Positions 19,217-27,644 of a stretch of DNA of 64,000 nucleotides are shown in pieces (the first letter of the stretch is position 1; the number at the start of each line of letters is the position of its first letter). Below the pieces are notes generated by a model. It worked only from the letters and a program-made list of their open reading frames with translations, was not told the DNA's origin and did not search any database. Where the stretch lies: assembly GCF_000583875.1 (NCBI RefSeq), contig NZ_CP006571.1, forward strand, positions 413,416-477,415. The letters are read 5' to 3'. The stretch comes from Chlamydia avium 10DC88. Lineage in GTDB: Bacteria; Chlamydiota; Chlamydiia; Chlamydiales; Chlamydiaceae. The position numbers and the translations under genes are program-made.

Positions 19217-19527
19217 TGAAACCTCCTTAATATACCAGATATAGCGTAAGAGGTTATCAAAAAGCAACTTAAAAGTACATAGAACATGCAAATGAAATGT
19301 AAGAAAATATTTTCACTAGGTGAAAACAAAGATGAAAAAACTATTCAAATATCAAGTTTATAATGAGTATCGAAATCTACTATTTCAAGAAAATAGATAA
19401 AGGAAGGTTCTAGATCTTGGATCAAAAGTTTATGCATAAGATTTGCAACTTTAAATAAACTTTTGATCCCTGTCTTTCATAAGAGGAGAAAATTCTTAAC
19501 GCCTACTCCCTTATAGAGAAGAGGACT
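19217..19527. other. Intergenic region between two Inc-like genes
   Basis: About 310 bp. It contains the 19419-19469 inverted repeat and the GGAGG ribosome site of the downstream gene. No other gene seen. Confidence 0.5.
19419..19469. repeat. 15-bp perfect inverted repeat
   Basis: GGATCAAAAGTTTAT (19419-19433) and its exact complement ATAAACTTTTGATCC (19455-19469), with a 21-nt loop. Neither side is followed by a T-run, so it is not a standard intrinsic terminator. It lies about 60 bp past the stop of the minus-strand gene at 19528-19800. Confidence 0.85.
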
Positions 19528-19800
19528 TCATGATTTAATTAATGTAATGTTTCCTCTAAAGCTAAGAAATACGCCATATGACCAGAAAATAGCTAACGAA
19601 ATAAGAACTAGTGATAATATAATCGAAGCGACACCAGCTATTCCCATAGCACTAAACGTTGCTGCGGTGCACACACCTATACCACAAATTAAAGCACCAA
19701 GACCAGTAATTATAGCTAACAAAGCAGCAAAGACTCGACAAATGTTTACATAAACATGCTTATTGTACAATTTATCCGAAGAAATACCTCCGAAGCCCAA
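19528..19800 (-). CDS. Very small Inc-like bilobed membrane protein, TTG start
   Basis: 90 residues that are mostly a bilobed hydrophobic pair (residues ~20-75) rich in Ala, Gly, Ile and Leu, with no long cytosolic tail. The best start is a TTG at 19800. The resulting N-terminus (MGFGG) resembles that of the neighbouring Inc-like protein (MGFAI), so the TTG may be a mutated ATG. There is no good ribosome site at normal spacing. An ATG just upstream is in another frame and soon closes. It may be a weakly expressed gene or a gene beginning to decay. Confidence 0.5.
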   Translation of the reverse strand: MGFGGISSDKLYNKHVYVNICRVFAALLAIITGLGALICGIGVCTAATFSAMGIAGVASIILSLVLISLAIFWSYGVFLSFRGNITLIKS

Positions 19801-19864
19801 TCCATCTCTAACTTCTAAAACAGCTCTTGAACAAGATATAAGAACCCCCTTTATTTAGGTTTAA

Positions 19865-20320
19865 TTATCCAACAGATTGAGCGTTTGATAGGATCGGCAG
19901 AGGATTCACACGAAAACGCACTCGTCTCTCCTTATTATATTTTAACTGTAATAGGTTCTGTAAACTTTCAATTAAATCTGTACAACGTAAAGAATGGCTT
20001 CTCCAACGTCGATCCAGACTGAGTTCTTCCTGTCTAAAGTAGAAAGACGTAAAGGAAAAAGTTAATAACGCAGTCCCTAAAACAACCATGGTAGGCAATA
20101 ACCACACACTTGATGGTAAGGTTAACAATCCTAACATAGAGGACACAGAAATAAGGAAACAGATAGCTCCCAAAATAACAGTTGCTAGTTCTACAATCTG
20201 TCTACAAGTAGCGACTACTTTTAAATCATTTCTCTCCAATAACAGATCTTGAAACCTTATACGCATCTGTCTAAATCGCCTGGGAAGCGAGGGAAACTCC
20301 TGATTTACATCAATATGCAT
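19865..20320 (-). CDS. Inc-like bilobed membrane protein
   Basis: 151 residues from the ATG at 20320; an in-frame GTG two codons earlier (20326) is the alternative. An amphipathic, basic N-terminal ~45 residues is followed by two hydrophobic segments at about residues 45-95 separated by 'TLPSSVW', then a basic tail. This fits the Inc topology. I do not recognise a named homologue. The gene is on the same strand as the other small Inc-like genes and directly follows the SirB1/TPR gene. Confidence 0.65.
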   Translation of the reverse strand: MHIDVNQEFPSLPRRFRQMRIRFQDLLLERNDLKVVATCRQIVELATVILGAICFLISVSSMLGLLTLPSSVWLLPTMVVLGTALLTFSFTSFYFRQEELSLDRRWRSHSLRCTDLIESLQNLLQLKYNKERRVRFRVNPLPILSNAQSVG

Positions 20321-20391
20321 AAACACTCAATTGCTAAAAATTAACGAGAATTATGAATGAATTAAAAATTAACCTCAACAAATCAAAATCT

Positions 20392-21870
20392 TTAAGGAGC
20401 TACGGACAGGATTTTCTGTCTCATTTCTTTGTATAAAGTAAAAAAAAATTTATCATTAGATTCCTCCTGATCCAGGAGTTTTTGAGCAATTAAAAAATAA
20501 CGTTGAGCCTTAACATAATCATGTCGTTCAAAAAAAAGCTTGCAAAGTTTCAAGTGTAAGGCAATGTCTTCTCGTTCCTCTTGTGAACACTGTTCCAAAA
20601 GGGCGACCCCGTCAGCTATTTTCCCTAGATGAATAGCCACAGAAGCTAGTCTACGATAAATCCCCATGCATTTTGGGAACTTTTGTAAAGCTCTTTTTAA
20701 GGATATTTCATAATTTAAAACTTCTTCATATGTAGTACCAGGATTCATGAATAGTAATTTCAAAGTCGCTATGTCTAAATTACCTCGAAGATAGTCTTCC
20801 CCTATAGATTTAGAACAAGAAGATCGTTTAAGAAGAGCTTCCCCTTCTTTTTTTTCTCCGTTTAAAATTTTGACTATTCCAAGTAACTCTTCTATCTCCC
20901 TATCATTGACATATTCTCTTGCTTTTTCATAAGCAATACCTGCATCAGAATAACATTGTTTTTGTAAAGCGAAGGAACCTTTATTAATAAAAGTTAAACC
21001 TACGATCTCTTGATACGAACGAATCTTGAGATCTTTTTCACTGATACAATCGCAATATTGTTCTGTGGGTAAATGCCTGCCTCCAGCAGTTGTCTCAATA
21101 TTGATTTTCCCCTTGCCATAGCGTAGGTAAATATGACCCGGAGGAGTAACAGGTTCTAAAGGAAGGAATAAACGTTGCGCTAAAGACAAATATAAAGAAG
21201 AAACTCCTAAGCACACACCAAACTTTCTATCCGCTACAGAAGAAAGAAAAGAGAATTCATCCGCAAACATTTCATTTTTTGAAGGATAGCGAATTTCTTC
21301 CTCATAAAATAAAATCGTATTGAGAGCATCTATAGTTGCTCTATGGTAATCTTCGGATCCTAAAACATAATTCTCCCTATCTAAATATCTTTTACGTTCA
21401 ACATACGCACGTAAAGCTAGAATATCGAGATAACACGTATAATGTCGTACCTTATCCTCTTCCCCTGGAAATTCTGCTAGTATTAGAGCTTGTGCTAAAT
21501 CTTCGTCGGGGACAATTTCTTGAATCTCTCTGCTACAAAATAATGAAATTCCTGGTAAGGACAGTTTCTTCATTACTTCAATATCTTGAACAGAGAAACG
21601 ATACTGAGGATTTTTAGATGACAGGATAGTTCGAGATAAAATATTAATTTCTTCTGTAGATAATTCTGGGAAAAAACTCGCCAATCGTTGATAGCTTTGG
21701 TGATCCTGATGTAAGGAAAAGCATGCACACAGGCTTTCCAAACAATAGGGGTCTAGATTCCAAAATGCCTCTATGTGTTCTTCTTGTAAATTCTTATAAG
21801 AGGTTGTTCTTCTTTCACCCCCTTGAGCTTGAATAACAATCATTAGCAAAACGAAAACGAGTCTATACAT
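20392..21870 (-). CDS. Secreted SirB1/transglutaminase-like protein with TPR region (CT114-like)
   Basis: A 492-residue protein with an N-terminal signal peptide (MYRLVFVLLMIVIQAQG). The middle (~180-300) matches the SirB1/transglutaminase-like core: 'FGVCLGVSSLYLSLAQRL' supplies the Cys-containing helix, and 'PPGHIYLRY' then 'IETTAGG' supply the His and strand that usually follow. The C-terminal third is built of helical repeats of TPR type ('GIAYEKAREYVNDREIEELLG', 'AQRYFLIAQKLLDQE'). The protein would act in the periplasm; a protease or scaffold role is inferred only from the fold. It corresponds to CT114, which adjoins clpB (CT113) in C. trachomatis. Here the Pmp remnant lies between the two. 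Confidence 0.8.
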   Translation of the reverse strand: MYRLVFVLLMIVIQAQGGERRTTSYKNLQEEHIEAFWNLDPYCLESLCACFSLHQDHQSYQRLASFFPELSTEEINILSRTILSSKNPQYRFSVQDIEVMKKLSLPGISLFCSREIQEIVPDEDLAQALILAEFPGEEDKVRHYTCYLDILALRAYVERKRYLDRENYVLGSEDYHRATIDALNTILFYEEEIRYPSKNEMFADEFSFLSSVADRKFGVCLGVSSLYLSLAQRLFLPLEPVTPPGHIYLRYGKGKINIETTAGGRHLPTEQYCDCISEKDLKIRSYQEIVGLTFINKGSFALQKQCYSDAGIAYEKAREYVNDREIEELLGIVKILNGEKKEGEALLKRSSCSKSIGEDYLRGNLDIATLKLLFMNPGTTYEEVLNYEISLKRALQKFPKCMGIYRRLASVAIHLGKIADGVALLEQCSQEEREDIALHLKLCKLFFERHDYVKAQRYFLIAQKLLDQEESNDKFFFTLYKEMRQKILSVAP

Positions 21871-22030
21871 ATGTATCTCACTAATTCACACTGACTCATA
21901 AAACTTAAGATAACAAACCTTTTTATAAAGTCTCTAGGCTATTTCCTTACTATATTAGCACCAATCATTGACTTTTAATTATTTTAATAATTTGCCTAAG
22001 GATATCTCAATTCATACTTAGAAAATTACA

Positions 22031-22548
22031 ATGAAAAATTAAATTTATTGGTTTTTACTGTCTTCAGGGATAGCAATGTCTACAGCATTAGGCTTTGCTA
22101 ATCCTGTAGAAAACACTCTAGATTCATCCATAAGTTATAATGGAAATGGTACGAATTCTGCATTCACTTCATTAACAACTTCTGAAACTAATAGAACACA
22201 GTATAACTGTGCTCGTAATGTGTGCATTATGCAGGCACAGGAAAAAACTCGGCACTTAGTAGCAGTTGTTCTACAGAAAACCAAGGAGATCTTTCTTAGG
22301 AAATGCTCTAGGCTTTAATCATGTTCATGTAATCTCAAAGCCTTCTGTAATAGAATTAGGCTGGCAATCATTACGGGTGGTCCACCATCTTTCCTATGGA
22401 CAACTTATGGAACTAATCTTACAAGACAAGCATTTATTTATTGTTCGCTCCAGCACGAAGATTGGAGATTTTCTCACAATTTGGTTTTGAGTTGTGAGGT
22501 TCTTCCAGAAATTACAACATAGATCTGGGGATAAAATTCCATCTCTGA
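22031..22548 (+). pseudogene. Remnant of a PmpG-family polymorphic membrane protein (autotransporter)
   Basis: The N-terminus reads ATG-AAA-AAT-TAA, then a signal-peptide-like IYWFLLSSGIAMSTALGFA and a Pmp start ('SYNGNGTNSAFTSLTTSETN'). After frame changes it continues AGTGKNSALSSSC, 'TENQGDL' and 'SFLGNALGFN', typical PmpG N-terminal motifs. The passenger is then missing. The last ~170 bp encode, in shifting frames, 'GGPPSFLWTTYGTNLTRQAF' and 'QFGFEL-stop-GSSRNYNIDLGIKF', the final beta-barrel strands of Pmps, with TGA where Arg (CGA) is expected. Visible lesions are a stop at codon 4, at least three frameshifts, the TGA, and a large internal deletion (518 bp versus several kb for an intact gene). 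A terminator hairpin survives downstream. Confidence 0.88.
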
Positions 22549-22561
22549 CTTACTTCACTTC

Positions 22562-22596
22562 CCCTGCTCCCCAAAAAGAAGCAGGGTTTCCCTTAT
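22562..22596 (+). terminator. Intrinsic terminator after the Pmp remnant
   Basis: CCCTGCT (22562-22568) pairs with AGCAGGG (22580-22586) around an A-rich loop, followed by TTTCCCTTATTTTC. It lies 14 bp after the remnant's final stop and faces the clpB 3' end, so it probably served the former pmp gene. Confidence 0.6.
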
Positions 22597-22598
22597 TT

Positions 22599-25190
22599 TC
22601 ATTTATTTTTTTTGAAAATTAGGACATCTTTAAACATAGTAAGCTCTATAGAAGAGTCTGGGAGGATATCTCCTTTCAGCAAAGCCTTAGACAAAAGAGT
22701 AACTACTTTCTGCTGAATCAAGCGTTTCAGAGGACGTGCTCCAAAAGTACTATCATACCCCTGTTCACTTAAATACAAAATTACAGAGTCATCCCATGTC
22801 AATGTAACACGTTTTTCTGCTAATCGTTGAGCTACTCTACGCATCTGAATACCGACAATTTTTACAATATCTTCAGTATTTAAAGGTACGAAAGGCAAAA
22901 TATCATCAATACGATTGATAAACTCTGGAGTGAAATATTTTTTCAAAATAGGAGATACTACAGATAGCACCTTATCTTTATTAACATCACTTCCCTTCTT
23001 ACTACAATATTCTGCAAGCTCATGAGAACCAATGTTTGAAGTCATAATAAATAAAGAGTTTTTACAATTTACTTTTCGTTTCTTACTGTCTGTAAGAATC
23101 CCTTCATCAAAAATTTGTAAAAGAATATTGAAAACTTCTTTATCTGCTTTTTCGATTTCATCGAAGAGCACTACAGAATAAGGTCGTCGTCTTATAGCTT
23201 CAGAAAGACTCCCTCCTTCTTCGTAACCTACATAGCCTGGAGGCGACCCTATTAACTTTGCTACAGAATGCTTTTCCATATACTCTGTCATATCAAAGCG
23301 TATCATTGCTTCTTCTTTATTAAATAAAAGATCTGCAAGCGCCTTAGCGAGTTCTGTTTTCCCCACCCCTGTGGGTCCTAAAAATAAAAATACCCCCAGT
23401 GGACGCTGAGGATCACTGAGACCCACACGTGCTGCACGTATAGAATCACAAACAGCAGCAATAGCAAAAGGTTGTCCAACAACACGCTCTTCTAAAGACT
23501 CCTCTAGAGCTAGTAGTTTTTCAGCTTCCCCTTCTAACATTTTTTGCACAGGGATTCCTGTCCAATTTGCAACTACCTGAGCAATCAAACGTTCATCTAC
23601 TTCTTCCTGAAGAAGACGATTATCTCTTTGATTTAAAGTTTCTTCATCTTGACGAATTTCTTCTTCAAGAGCAGGTATCAAGCTATAGCGAAGTTCTGCA
23701 ACGCGATTATAATCAGCTATGCGCTCAGCTTCTTCCTCTGAAAATTTCATATTTTCTAAGGAATTTTTCTTTTCCTTAAGTCCAGCTATGAGCTTTTTCT
23801 CTTCATCCCACTGTGCACGTAATACTTTGAGCTCATCTTCAAGTTTATCTATAGAGGTTTGTATAGTAGCTGCCTCCTCCTGATATGATGGAACTTTCTC
23901 ACGATTGATTGCTTGCTGTTTAACAATCAATGCCGCAAGTTCTCTTTCTTTCTCATCAATAGGTAGAGGTAGGCTTCCTATCTGCATGCGAATTAAACTT
24001 GCTGCCTCATCAATTAAATCAATAGCTTTATCAGGAAGAAAGCGATCGGCAATATAACGATAAGAGAGTAAAACTGCTGCGTTTAAAGCGCCTTCGGTAA
24101 TACGAACTCCATGAAAGATCTCATATTTCTCTCGAAGACCACGAAGAATAAATACAGCATCTTCTAAAGAAGGCTCCGTAACAAAAATCGGCTGGAAACG
24201 CCTTTCTAAAGCAGCATCTTTTTCAATATATTTTTGATATTCATTTAAAGTTGTGGCTCCTATGCAATGGAGGGTTCCTCTAGCTAATGCAGGCTTTAAC
24301 AAATTAGCAGCATCCATAGCACCGTCTGTGGCTCCAGCGCCAACAAGAGTGTGTACTTCATCAATAAATAAAATACTTTCATTTTCAGCGGCTTCTACGT
24401 CTTTAAGAACACTTTTCAGTCTTTCTTCAAATTCTCCACGATACTTTGCTCCTGCAATCAAAGCACCCATATCTAAAACATAAAGCTGTTTCCCTTTTAA
24501 ACTATCGGGAACATCTCCCTGAATAATACGTAAAGCTAATCCTTCAGCGATTGCGGTTTTCCCAACTCCAGGTTCCCCTATAAGCATAGGATTATTTTTT
24601 GTCCTACGTGATAAAACTTGAATAGTACGGCGAATTTCTTCATCCCTGCCAATAACAGGATCTAACTTCCCCTCTTTTGCTAATGACGTTAAGTTTTTAC
24701 AAAATTTTTCTAAACCATGTAGAGTGCTTTCAGAGCTTGGAGAATCCATACGATGACCACGACGCAACTTAATAATTAAATTTTTTAGATCTTCCGAAGA
24801 CATTTTTATAGTCTTTTTCCATGAGGCAAAAGGCTCCTTACTGGAATTCCAAAAAGCTAAAAGTACATGGTCTCCAGATAAATATTCATCCCCTAAGTCT
24901 TTAGCAATATTCTTAGCATCTAAAATCAGACTCTGCAACCCAGGAGAAGGTTTAGGTAAGTTCCCCCCATCCACAATTGTAGGTTCGCGAGTTAGAGCCT
25001 CATCTATTGCAGAAATGAGAAGTTTGGGATTACTTTGTATATCCTTGATAATTAAATAAAACAGCGATTCTGTATTTTCTAATAGACATTTTAGAAAATG
25101 ATTTTCGCTTACATAAGGATTTTTTAATGACTTAGCAAGTTCAAAAGCTTTTTCAAGAGCCTCACTTACAGCATCTGAAATCTTATCCAT
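22599..25190 (-). CDS. clpB: Disaggregase chaperone ClpB
   Basis: An 863-residue Hsp100 ATPase that, with DnaK, extracts proteins from aggregates. An N-terminal Clp repeat domain (~1-145) precedes the first AAA+ module, with Walker [10 protein letters not shown] (Lys near 211) and '[12 protein letters not shown]'. The coiled-coil M-domain (~410-530) follows, then the second AAA+ module with GPTGVGKTE (Lys near 611), and a C-terminal D2-small domain with '[16 protein letters not shown]'. Presence of the M-domain separates it from ClpA/ClpC. Full length, ATG with an AGG site upstream. No CIRCE-type repeat is evident before it. Confidence 0.97.
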   Translation of the reverse strand: MDKISDAVSEALEKAFELAKSLKNPYVSENHFLKCLLENTESLFYLIIKDIQSNPKLLISAIDEALTREPTIVDGGNLPKPSPGLQSLILDAKNIAKDLGDEYLSGDHVLLAFWNSSKEPFASWKKTIKMSSEDLKNLIIKLRRGHRMDSPSSESTLHGLEKFCKNLTSLAKEGKLDPVIGRDEEIRRTIQVLSRRTKNNPMLIGEPGVGKTAIAEGLALRIIQGDVPDSLKGKQLYVLDMGALIAGAKYRGEFEERLKSVLKDVEAAENESILFIDEVHTLVGAGATDGAMDAANLLKPALARGTLHCIGATTLNEYQKYIEKDAALERRFQPIFVTEPSLEDAVFILRGLREKYEIFHGVRITEGALNAAVLLSYRYIADRFLPDKAIDLIDEAASLIRMQIGSLPLPIDEKERELAALIVKQQAINREKVPSYQEEAATIQTSIDKLEDELKVLRAQWDEEKKLIAGLKEKKNSLENMKFSEEEAERIADYNRVAELRYSLIPALEEEIRQDEETLNQRDNRLLQEEVDERLIAQVVANWTGIPVQKMLEGEAEKLLALEESLEERVVGQPFAIAAVCDSIRAARVGLSDPQRPLGVFLFLGPTGVGKTELAKALADLLFNKEEAMIRFDMTEYMEKHSVAKLIGSPPGYVGYEEGGSLSEAIRRRPYSVVLFDEIEKADKEVFNILLQIFDEGILTDSKKRKVNCKNSLFIMTSNIGSHELAEYCSKKGSDVNKDKVLSVVSPILKKYFTPEFINRIDDILPFVPLNTEDIVKIVGIQMRRVAQRLAEKRVTLTWDDSVILYLSEQGYDSTFGARPLKRLIQQKVVTLLSKALLKGDILPDSSIELTMFKDVLIFKKNK

Positions 25191-25290
25191 AACACAGCCT
25201 CATTCCTCTGATGAAACTTATACTTAGAACAAAACAGAAATCTTCTTATTTTCCTAGGAAATCTCATTTCCTAATTTTTAATATAATGAC

Positions 25291-26022
25291 TTATCTATCC
25301 TTTAACTTCTGTTGCTTTTTCCACTGTGCATTGTACTGATATAACAAACCATACTCTTTCATCATACCCGCAATATCCCTACAATCTTCCATGAGTTTAT
25401 CGATCCGCTGTACGCGTTCTGTATCCAAACAATGGACAATACTTTCAGAACTCCTATGTATTGATTCTGAAACTAAATGCATCTGCTGTACTAATGAGCA
25501 ATTGCTTTCTGTATCCAATAGCAGGGATAATTGCGAAGAAATACGCATTGTTTCATTTTCTAATTGATTTATTGCTTTGTCAGCCTTGTCAATAAACTGT
25601 ATCAATTTCTCCATGGGATCGATATTCCTTCCATACACAAGATCTTCAGAACATAAACGCTGCTGCTCGTTTCTCGATACCCCAGGAATAACATTAATAA
25701 TGGTTTCTCCTATAACCTTGGGAGAATACATAGCAAAAATATCATCTTTATATAAGGAAATCCCGGAATCAATTTTTAGAACTAATTCATAACAATATAA
25801 CTGTCCTTCATCTCCATAGATACGTTTATCTATGATATCTTGCACTTTGACTACAGAACCTATACTTTTTCCTGCTAAACATACATTCATTCCTTTACTC
25901 ACGCCGCTTAAGTGAGTGAAAGCTACTCTTACTTCTTGTTTATTATCCCCTTGATTCCTTGGGAAAAAAACATGACGGAAAATAATCCTAAGATCCCCAT
26001 ACATAGAAATAAGCCAAAACAT
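25291..26022 (-). CDS. MCE-domain substrate-binding protein of a Mla-type lipid ABC transporter
   Basis: A 243-residue protein with a short N-terminal hydrophobic segment and one MCE/MlaD-like beta-barrel domain at about 30-115 ('VRVAFTHLSGVSKGMNV', 'GKSIGSVVKV'), then a helical C-terminal tail. MlaD proteins anchor in the inner membrane and hand phospholipid between the membrane and periplasmic carriers. It is the third gene of a same-strand set (MlaE-, MlaF-, MlaD-like, in transcriptional order) with 42 bp or less between genes. The helical tail lacks the repeated MCE units of PqiB/YebT. The lipid and the direction of transport in Chlamydia are not deducible here. Confidence 0.8.
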   Translation of the reverse strand: MFWLISMYGDLRIIFRHVFFPRNQGDNKQEVRVAFTHLSGVSKGMNVCLAGKSIGSVVKVQDIIDKRIYGDEGQLYCYELVLKIDSGISLYKDDIFAMYSPKVIGETIINVIPGVSRNEQQRLCSEDLVYGRNIDPMEKLIQFIDKADKAINQLENETMRISSQLSLLLDTESNCSLVQQMHLVSESIHRSSESIVHCLDTERVQRIDKLMEDCRDIAGMMKEYGLLYQYNAQWKKQQKLKDR

Positions 26023-26064
26023 AATGATTTGTGATCTTCTCTAGGCATTCAGCCTCCCTAACTT

Positions 26065-26814
26065 CTACAAATGTTCCAATAAAAATTGCTTAGCCAAGGG
26101 ATCCTCAGTTTGAACGAATTCCTCTCTAGTATAAATACGAGATATTGTTCCCCGATCATGAATAGCAATACGATCAGCAAGAGAAAGAGCTAAGGTAATA
26201 TCATGAGTAATAATCACTCCTCCAATTCCCTGTTCTTTACGCACACGAGAAATTAATAAAGTCATTTCTCTACTCGTTACAGGATCTAAACCTGCAGTAG
26301 GCTCATCATAAAGAACAAGTTTTGGAGAGTAAACTAAAGAGCGTGCTAAAGCAACACGTTTCACCATTCCTCCAGAAAGCTTATTAGGCATAAAATCCGC
26401 AACATATTCTAAACCAACGTTTGCTAAAGCCTGATTGACTTTCTCATCAATTTCTTGAACAGACAATGTTTTATGACGCTCATTATATGCATGGAGGCCA
26501 AAAGCTACATTATCGCGTACAGAAAGAAAGTCAAAAAGAGCTCCTCCCTGAAATACCATGCCAATAGTTAGCTCTCTTAAACGACCTTTGTGTGTCAAAG
26601 CTTCTGAATATCTCACCTCTCCAGAATCAGGAATTTCTAAGCCTATAATATGACGAAGTAATACACTTTTTCCTGTTCCTGATTTCCCTAAAATCACTAA
26701 AAATTCATCGGGAAATACCTGTAAAGAGACTCCATGTAACACTTGATATTTTTGTCCTTCAGAATCACAGTAACTTTTATCAATACTGTCCACAATAATC
26801 CAAGGCTCTTTCAC
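26065..26814 (-). CDS. Mla-type ABC transporter ATP-binding protein (MlaF-like)
   Basis: A 249-residue ABC ATPase with Walker A GKSGTGKSVLLRHI near residue 45, the ABC signature 'LSGGMVKRVALARSL', Walker B 'LVLYDEPTAGLDP' and the H-loop 'IITHD'. The 'MVKR' in the signature is typical of the MlaF/Ttg2A branch. The start is GTG with an AGGA site 6 nt upstream and no closer ATG. It follows the MlaE-like permease with an 8-bp gap, which fixes it as that permease's energising subunit. It would power lipid movement at the inner membrane. Confidence 0.88.
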   Translation of the reverse strand: MKEPWIIVDSIDKSYCDSEGQKYQVLHGVSLQVFPDEFLVILGKSGTGKSVLLRHIIGLEIPDSGEVRYSEALTHKGRLRELTIGMVFQGGALFDFLSVRDNVAFGLHAYNERHKTLSVQEIDEKVNQALANVGLEYVADFMPNKLSGGMVKRVALARSLVYSPKLVLYDEPTAGLDPVTSREMTLLISRVRKEQGIGGVIITHDITLALSLADRIAIHDRGTISRIYTREEFVQTEDPLAKQFLLEHL

Positions 26815-26822
26815 TTATCTTC

Positions 26823-27608
26823 CTAACAACCAAATACATGAAATATGGTAGTAATAAAACAATTTGCAAATAAGATGGAAACATAAGAGGTAACTACCCC
26901 AGATGTTGTTATTTTTGTAATATCTGTAACACGAGAATGCTTTCCTAAACCCTGATAACATGCTAATGACGTAATGATAAAACCAAACACTACAGATTTG
27001 ATAACTACCATAAGAACATCAGACATAAACACATGCCCAGAAACCATACATAAATATACCTGAAAAGAGATATGAAAAGCATATCTACACAACAAATATC
27101 CACAATAGATTCCTGACCATACTGCAACGATAACTAGTGCAGGCATAGAAATTATACCAGCAATAATACGAGGTAAAGCAAAATAAGCTAAAGGATTCAC
27201 TCCTAAAGTCTCCATAGCACTAACCTGCTCTGTCATACGTACTGTTCCTAAAAACGCGGAAATAGCCCCACCCACTCTTCCTGAAAGAGCAAGAGCTGTG
27301 AGTACAGGCCCTATTTCCACTAATATGCTTTTAACAACAAAAAAACCTATAGCGCAGGACAAGCCATGCACTCCTAATTGGTAGTATGACTGTAAAGCTA
27401 AAACAATACCCGTAACTGCTCCTGTAAGTATAACCACAGGCAAAGAAGCTACTCCTATCAAATACCCTTGAATACTCACAGAATGCAGTAATCTCTGCCT
27501 ATATGAAAAACTCTTCACAACAGAAAAAATAAATCTTAGCCATCTACCTAGTTCTAATGGGAATACACAAAGCATCTGGAAAAAACGTAAAGTGCTTCTT
27601 TTTTTCAT
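26823..27608 (-). CDS. Mla-type ABC transporter permease (MlaE-like)
   Basis: A 261-residue polytopic membrane protein of the MlaE/DUF140 family, with about five hydrophobic helices. The family signature is visible: 'ILVEIGPVLTALALSGRVGGAISAFLGTVRMTEQ', which I quote by its ends only (ILVEIGPVL near 110, VRMTEQ near 140), and then 'METLGVNPLAYFALPR'. It forms the membrane channel of the lipid transporter with the two downstream genes. First gene of the set; the hemL start lies on the other side, and a separate promoter in the short gap after hemL is not obvious. Confidence 0.88.
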   Translation of the reverse strand: MKKRSTLRFFQMLCVFPLELGRWLRFIFSVVKSFSYRQRLLHSVSIQGYLIGVASLPVVILTGAVTGIVLALQSYYQLGVHGLSCAIGFFVVKSILVEIGPVLTALALSGRVGGAISAFLGTVRMTEQVSAMETLGVNPLAYFALPRIIAGIISMPALVIVAVWSGIYCGYLLCRYAFHISFQVYLCMVSGHVFMSDVLMVVIKSVVFGFIITSLACYQGLGKHSRVTDITKITTSGVVTSYVSILFANCFITTIFHVFGC

Positions 27609-27644
27609 TTTTCCTCAATTTTTGAGAATATCCTGATTTCACTC

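Noticed and set aside
22076..22490. Two short open frames (22076-22318 and 22266-22490) as separate small genes
   Set aside because: Both are pieces of the single decayed Pmp gene; the similarity to Pmp ends crosses frames between them.
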